Assembly (NCBI GenBank): GCA_947000775.1
Contig: CAMQGK010000008.1
Coordinates: forward strand, 10,368,501-10,432,500
Direction of reading: 5' to 3'
Origin: Pterois miles
Taxonomy: Eukaryota; Chordata; Actinopteri; Perciformes; Scorpaenidae
Length of the DNA stretch: 64,000 bases
The notes under the pieces are model-generated. The model was not told the DNA's origin, did not search any database, and was given only the letters and a program-made list of their open reading frames with translations. Of the stretch, positions 58,150-64,000 are shown piece after piece. The translations under genes and the position numbers were made by a program. How positions within the stretch are numbered: the first letter of the stretch is position 1; every line of letters begins with the position of its first letter.

Positions 58150-58290
58150 TCTAGAAAGAACGCTAAATACTGCTCTGAAGTTACGCTCCAACGTTGCACT
58201 AAATATTGGCAAGGAAATACTGGCATGGCCATTTTTGAAAGAGGTCCCTTGACCTTTGACCTCAAGATATGTGAAAGAAAACCCTGAGAC
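58150..58290 (+). repeat. GGGCTGTCA element copy A6, short fragment
   Basis: CTGGCATGGCCATTTTTGAA, GAGGTCCCTTGACCTTTGAC and CTCAAGATATGTGAA are family landmarks; the fragment is about 140 bases. Confidence 0.6.
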
Positions 58291-59695
58291 GAAGATGAGA
58301 TAAGTGAAAAATGAAAAAGTGAAAAATCGCAATATACGTTATCTCAGTACATACTGCATATTGCAAAATGTTTCAGTCAAGAATTGTGATGATATTATAT
58401 AATAGGGCCTCTGGAGATTCTCCTAAGTAGATACCATCTTGCGAAGGGATCACACACACTTGGATGGTTGTGAAACTATGGCAGAGACAAATTCTGTCCA
58501 CAGACAGACATATAAACCTGGCAAATTACTCAAAACAACCTCTGTGGTAGTTCCCGCTACAGCAGACGTCTGCAGGACCACATTATGCCACAGTGACTCA
58601 CACACAGACTCACTATGTGAAAACAATACCTGCCACAAGCTGTCGTGGCTGGTAATCAAGAAACAGAACAATGCCGAGCTTGAGAAACAGAAACAAGCAA
58701 GAAACTAAAAAGAAAAAAAACAAAATAAATAATACCTTTAGAAACTTCCTGAAAAAAGCCAGTGAATGACAGGACAATAAAATTAAAACAGGAGTTGAAA
58801 AGAAAAAACCAACCGGGTGACAGTTAAATTGCACAGTCCATTATCTGCAAGCACATAGCCACCATTACAGTGGTTCAAGTGTATTTTAAATAGAATAAAC
58901 CCCAACAGTATTGGCAACTTAGTGCTGCTGAACACCACCCAAATATCGCCGCTTGACCAATTTCATTACACAGTCCACCACTATACTGGGATGCTCATTG
59001 TAGTCTTAAAAGTCCTGACCGAGCATAATTTTCCCCTTAAAGAGCCCCGGAGGAGCGAACAGAAAGAGAACATTTGTACAGTGGACCTTAAACCGTGTCC
59101 TCTAAAACCTTACAGACCACACTGCTGCTTCTGTACCCAAATTACTCTGTCGGGCGATTTCCAACAGCCTCAGTGTGTCAGTACAGGCATACAATTACTG
59201 CTATGTGCCAACTTTAAAATGCATGCCAAACAATGGCTGCCAGCGGAATCTCTCCAACTGTAAAGCTGGGCATTCAATCAATACTGTGATGTAAGATTCA
59301 GTATCAGCTGGGATTGTAATACTGAGATATATCTAGAGGGAGATTAAGATAAGATTACCAACCCCTAAACAACATAAATAGAAACATTAGCACTAATTAC
59401 ATTACACAAATGTGTCTTGAACATAATTAGACCGCTCTGACACTGAGCTTCTACAGGAAGTCGTCTTCATGGCAGTGAACCCTTTTATAAACACTTGTAT
59501 CTCAGAGCAAAATGCTACATAATAGGATCACAACAGCTGGAACCTTGAGCGATGAAGAAAGCTAGACTATGGTCTAAGTACTCCTCTACCTTCTTCATAG
59601 TAGAAGCCCAAATGCCAAACTTAGTGCTGGACTTGAATGGTACAAGTGAAAGTCATCAAACTGTTATGAAAAAAACCCCCGATGCGATGATGACA
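58291..59695. other. intergenic DNA
   Basis: AT-rich DNA without a recognised gene. The 113-residue frame at 58922-59263 has no family features I can name. Confidence 0.35.
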
Positions 59696-59756
59696 TTAAA
59701 GGTGCAGTGTGTACGATTTGATCAGATCTCTAAATCGCAGGCTGTGGTTCTCAAAC

Positions 59757-60236
59757 TTCGGGTTCTTGTTCGAGAGTGAGGGGACACTGGAACGTGAGGC
59801 TGGCCGGAGAATTGGAGCAGCGGCAAAGTTTTCAATCCACCCTTCAATTTTCATTCCTACTCTCACCTGTGGTCATGAGGGCTGGGTCAAGACCCAAAGA
59901 ACTAGATCGCAGGTACAAGCGGCCGAAACGGGTTTTCTCAGGAGGGTGGCTGGCGTCCTCAGCCACCCGTGAGAGACTTGGACTAGAGATGCTGCTCTTT
60001 TGTATTGAAAGCAGCCAGCTGAGGTGGTTCAGACATCTGGTAAGGATGCCCCCCTGGGTGCCTCCCTAGGGAGTGTGTTCCAGGCACAGCCAGCTGGAGG
60101 GAGGCCCCGGAGAAGATGCAGGACTATGTGGAGAGATTAAACCTCCACCCTGGCCTGGGAACACCTCGGGATCCCCCAGACAGAGCTGGTTAATGTGGCC
60201 AGGGAAAGGGAAGTTTGGGGTCCCCTGCTGGAGCTG
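59757..60236 (+). mobile_element. Rex1-like LINE ORF2 C-terminal remnant
   Basis: Frames across the segment read EGTLEREAGRRIGAAAKF, STLQFSFLLSP, SQVQAAETGFLRRVAGVL, then ERLGLEMLLFCIESSQLRWF, RHLVRMPPW and later PRRRCRTMWRD-like sequence with LAWE.LGIPQTELVNVA. This is the conserved region after the reverse transcriptase in Rex1/Babar LINEs. Several frameshifts and stops break it. It is the best preserved of three copies in the window. Confidence 0.7.
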
Positions 60237-60384
60237 TGAGAGTGAGTGTGTGTGTGCGATTTGGTGGCATGTACTGGTGGGGTGGCCGATTACAACCAAC
60301 TAAAACTTCTGTGTGCCAAACGTGCATGAGATCCATGGTGCCCGTCGTTGAAATGCAAATGGCCTTTCTAGGGCCCGAGTTTGT

Positions 60385-60898
60385 GACGACATCTTCCTGT
60401 CTTAAGTTATGTATTTGTTTTGTCTCTCTCTTGTGTTTCATTTCATTATTGTCCATTTCCTGTTTTATTTTGATATTACTAACCTCCCTCTCATTTCAGA
60501 TCACTGCACTTCCTGCCCTCATGTGTTCCACGCCCCTTGACCTACTTTCCTGCTCTGCACGGGTGTTCTGAGTTGTCTGGTCCCGCCCCTGATTGTGTCC
60601 ACCTGTGAAGCGTTCAATCACTCCTCTTGTATATAATGTGTCTGCTCCCTTCCTCATGTTGCCAGATTGTATTTGAGCCTTATGGTGAAAGTCAGTCCCG
60701 CGTTCTCTCCTCGTGCTTGCCTCTTCGTGTTTTTTGACCCTTTGCCTGTCTTAGACCCTGCCTCTCGCTTAGCGTTTTTTGGACTTGTTTGTATCGTGGA
60801 CTGCTTACCTGTGTACCGAACCATTTGTATTAAAACTGCTTTTGACCTTCCCTCAAGTCATGCGTTTGGGTCCTGTTACATACTGACCTGGGCGTTAC
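60385..60898 (+). repeat. LTR-like dispersed segment
   Basis: TGATTGTGTCCACCTGTGAA, TTGACCCTTTGCCTGTCTTA, GACCCTGCCTCTCGCTTAGC, TTAAAACTGCTTTTGACC and TGCGTTTGGGTCCTGTTACA. This succession resembles fish retrotransposon LTR or leader sequence. No primer-binding site, gag or pol was seen, so a solo LTR is only a suggestion. Confidence 0.35.
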
Positions 60899-61096
60899 AG
60901 TGTTTGGTTTGTCCGTTCTGGCTGAATCCCCGATGAGGACCCACTCCATATGTAGATATGAACGGCTCATTCTAAGGTCCCAAAAACAGGACGATATTGA
61001 TTTTAAGGTTATTATACACCAAAGAAATCATACTTATTAATATTATATTCCAATTCTACCAACAGGTTCCCTAAATGATACAAACTGTTCCTTTAA

Positions 61097-64000
61097 AGTG
61101 ACATGAGCTGGACGTTATAATATTTATAATATTGTGGCAGGGTTACATTTGTGTGAAGTACAGTCATTTCTGCAAGAAATTCTAATTGGTTTTACTCAAA
61201 AACCACAGTGTCATCAATAAAACAAAATATACAAGTGAGCCTAAATCCGATCCTGGTATTTCATAGCTCTTCTGAGATGTACAAGAGAAAACTACAGAAA
61301 CTAAGATAACAGACAGACTGGATTAAAATCAAATAAGAACAAGTAGAAGAAAGGAACAGCAGGGGACGAAGAGTAAAAGTAGAGGTTGCAGTTAACACTC
61401 ACTTCCTGTCCTCATCCTCAATGTTCTCATCCTCGCTCTCTTGAGTTGAAAGCATTTGTTTTCTCTGCAGCAGCAGCAGCGCTGAGCATTAAGCTCAAAT
61501 TCATCGTCTACTTAAAATGAGACAAATCCCCTTATTCTCTCACAACAAAACACACTCTAGCGTGTGCACACAAAGACGTGGAAACACACACCTTATTACT
61601 TAAATCTCTTTGAGAATGAAAAGTCTGGGTTCTCTTTACAACCCGCCCTCGCTCGGCTATCGATCTGAACGCTGTTTATGCGTCCTCTCTTTCCCTCCCG
61701 CTGTCTCCTGCTCGGCCCCTCCCTCTCTCCAATTTCTTCAATAGCAGGAGCCACATTACAGAATGAAATGCAAACTGCCAATCCCATCTTATCACAGCAA
61801 AACACAGATAAGAAAATGCCACTTTGCCTTTAGAGTGCTTTATCCTAAATCCATCTCACCACCCATGCTTATCTGCTTTTCTGTGGACTCTCATCAAACG
61901 TCTGAACACAACAAACAGTTATTCTACTCTCTCTTTTTTTAATGTTTGCACTGAGAGCTGGCTGAGAAATGGGAGCCTGCACCTGATTTGGTTTTAATTG
62001 ACAATTAATGAATCCAGACATTAGCTGATCCAAACACCTGGCAAAGGGCACGCCATAATTAAACTCATTAGAATTAGAAAAGGGACTTTTGTTCTCAATC
62101 AGCCGTTAAAGCGGCTAAAACAGACGGCACTCTACCAAAGTAATTTCTCTCTTTCCCTTCATCCCTCCCATTCTTTAAACACTTTTAAATATTTTGCCAA
62201 CCCTCTCACTTGCTCTCTGTCCCTTGTTTCCTTCTACCTTTAACACTTTGTTTTTCATATTGTTTTTCTCCCCTAATCATCCATTCCCTTCTTCAACCCT
62301 CCAACTAGCTCAAACCTGAAACAATTCATTATGCTCTGGACATCGTATTTGTTTCTAATGTTGGGCTTTTCATGTCCAAAATAGTATCCTGCCGCTCAGT
62401 AGGAGGCTATGGTTCATCTAGTTTGTCTTGAGGACCAGAATAGCGTACATCTCATTGTTTCAGTCTATCTGAGTGGAAATGCCTTGTTTGATTTGTGGGA
62501 ATAGCAAAGAGCCCATTGCAAACCCAATCAACAGATGAGCATTTTTCCGAAGTGTCTGGCAAAGAAATCTTTCATTATTCAGGCAGAACAGTTGATTGCT
62601 GATAAACATATCAAACTATTTGTTTCCCAAACTGCCACACGTCTGAGTCTATTCCTGCTTAGTCAAATACTTGAAGTCCAGACTCGCAGTGATTTAATGA
62701 GATCATATCAATCCATTTAGATTATATTTTCTTCCATTTTGCAGACAGGAGAGCAAAGTACTTATCCAATTATCTCTGTGAGGATGATTTAAGTCTTTTG
62801 ACAGCTTCATGACAGCTTCTACAAAAAAAAAATACTGGACCATTTTTTGGGAACATTTTCCATTTTCACATTTTAGGTATTAACGTGATACTCTTATCCA
62901 GAGCCACTTAGACTGGAGGAACTTAAAAACAGAGTTTTGAGGTAGAAGGGACATTTTTAAAAAGTTAAGAGCAAATTAGAGTGAGCTGAGGTGGAAGACA
63001 TGGAGAGGGAATATGATTCAGCGTAGAGAAAGTGATTCGAGGTAGTTCCTGGAGGAATGGGTTTTCAGATTATAACTGAGCATGGAGGACCGACTCTGCC
63101 TTTCTGACCAGTCACCACCACTTTTTGTGCTGATTCATTGTGCCCCACAGGCTTCCAGTGTGTAACACCCCCTGAAATTCATAATTGTAAATAATCCCGT
63201 GCCAAACCCTGTGCTACAGTGTCACATTTCCTTTAAAAGAGCATATTCCTCCAAGGCCCCAGGAAGCAGCTAACTTCTCAGCAAATAAGTTCTTTGATCA
63301 AGACGCTGCTGTGTGAAAAGCAGCCTGGTGCTCGTTTCCTCCACTCAAAGCAGCACAGCGGGCAACAGAAAAAAACACACTGTATACTGTAGAGCGCATT
63401 ACTGTAGATAGAGATATCTGCCAAAAGAGGAGGTTTTTGGTGACCCCTTAAAAACCCTTTAATGTCCTTAATGGAGTTTCTTTTCTTTGCAATTTTTATT
63501 TCCTTGGGGCTTTTTTTTTATTTTTAAATAGATTAAATAGAGGCTTTTTATATAAGCCTCTACCAAATGAAAAATACAAACCATGTACTGTTCCCATGGA
63601 ATTAGTGGTATTACTAGTACTAGTGCTATTTTACTTTATATATTTTTTCTAGATGTTTTCCATATTTACAGTAAGCTACTTTGAAAACATCTTAGAAATA
63701 GTGAAAAATAATATAATTATATACATGGGATAACATTAAATATATGATATTACCAAAAGAAAACTGAAAACTACTAAAATTTGTAAATGTATTACCTTAG
63801 CATTTCTATCAGTCAGAGTATATTTATCCAACAGTTTGGTAGAGCATGAATTTAAATTAATCCTACTTTTCACTTTATTTCAGCTCATATAAAATGGAAC
63901 AACATTAACTTATCATATTCGCAATAGTGGATGATGAAGTTTTTTTTTAAAGTCTGTAGCAAATAGTCAAATTTAATTACATTATTAGCTTTAAAATATG
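61097..64000. other. intergenic DNA to the window end
   Basis: AT-rich DNA. 61960-62115 is dense in homeodomain-like ATTA cores (TTTTAATTGACAATTAATGA, CCATAATTAAACTCATTAG). TACTCTTATCCAGAGCCACT near 62890 resembles a common fish repeat. The final 600 bases are very AT-rich. No gene was recognised. Confidence 0.4.

Larger units (their letters stand above)
59696..61096 (+). repeat. TTAAAGG TIR element broken by later insertions
   Basis: The 5' end TTAAAGGTGCAGTGTGTACG lies at 59696 and the matching 3' part at 60899-61096 (GTGTTTGGTTTGTCCGTTCT ... AACTGTTCCTTTAA). The roughly 1.1 kb between holds a Rex1 tail and an LTR-like segment. The two halves look like one element opened by insertions, though they could be two separate fragments. 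Confidence 0.45.

Noticed and set aside
58922..59263. 113-residue + strand frame
   Set aside because: Cys-containing but without recognisable fold or homology, in AT-rich intergenic DNA; chance is likeliest.

Overview
The window is teleost fish nuclear DNA, most likely from a percomorph. The signs are dense (GT)n microsatellites, short GT-AG introns, Rex1-type LINE tails, hAT-like and MITE-like elements, and one vertebrate neuronal gene with a large intron. No bacterial, viral or organellar gene organisation is visible, and I see no CRISPR array, rRNA or intact tRNA gene.

The only protein-coding gene I can support is an lrfn2 (SALM1-type) gene on the + strand. Six coding exons (20486-21065, 21174-21336, 23734-23904, 26583-26744, 27470-28204, 41018-42362) join in one frame with consensus splice sites and total 3156 nt, a 1051-residue protein plus stop. 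The domain order is signal sequence, LRRNT cap, leucine-rich repeats, LRRCT, Ig domain, long acidic Gly/Asn-rich linker, fibronectin III, one membrane helix, and a 359-residue cytoplasmic tail ending in a class I PDZ ligand (ESVV). LRFN2 proteins are postsynaptic adhesion molecules linked to NMDA receptors and PSD-95-type scaffolds. Tail blocks (RRHSLDM, then LSVIWTRRSQSLHGML) match LRFN2 better than LRFN1 or LRFN5.

Layout: 1-20459 is upstream sequence or 5' noncoding intron, with repeats, purine-rich tracts and two weak candidate 5' exon or promoter patches. 20460-28204 holds exons 1-5. 28205-41017 is a 12.8-kb intron. 41018-42362 is the last coding exon. 42363 to about 44530 is probable 3' UTR. 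44658-64000 is intergenic and rich in nested repeats.

Repeat families recurring in the window: a 'GGGCTGTCA...TGACAGCCC' element (six copies); Rex1 3' tails (three); a 'TTAAAGG..CAGTGT' TIR element (three); a 'TTAGGTTTAGGCAACAAAACTACTTA' type minisatellite (four sites); and a CAGTGGTGGAA hAT-like element (44658-46312) that contains a GGGCTGTCA element, which in turn contains a transposase-derived hAT fragment.

The most interesting observations concern lrfn2 itself. Its ectodomain is cut into five exons, where I recall mammals using one large exon. Four of its five introns split an AG|R arginine codon in phase 2. Introns 2 and 4 share a short similar segment. The N-terminus is uncertain because a strong splice acceptor lies inside the open frame, and the linker and tail carry low-complexity expansions. 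I found no convincing wholly new system.
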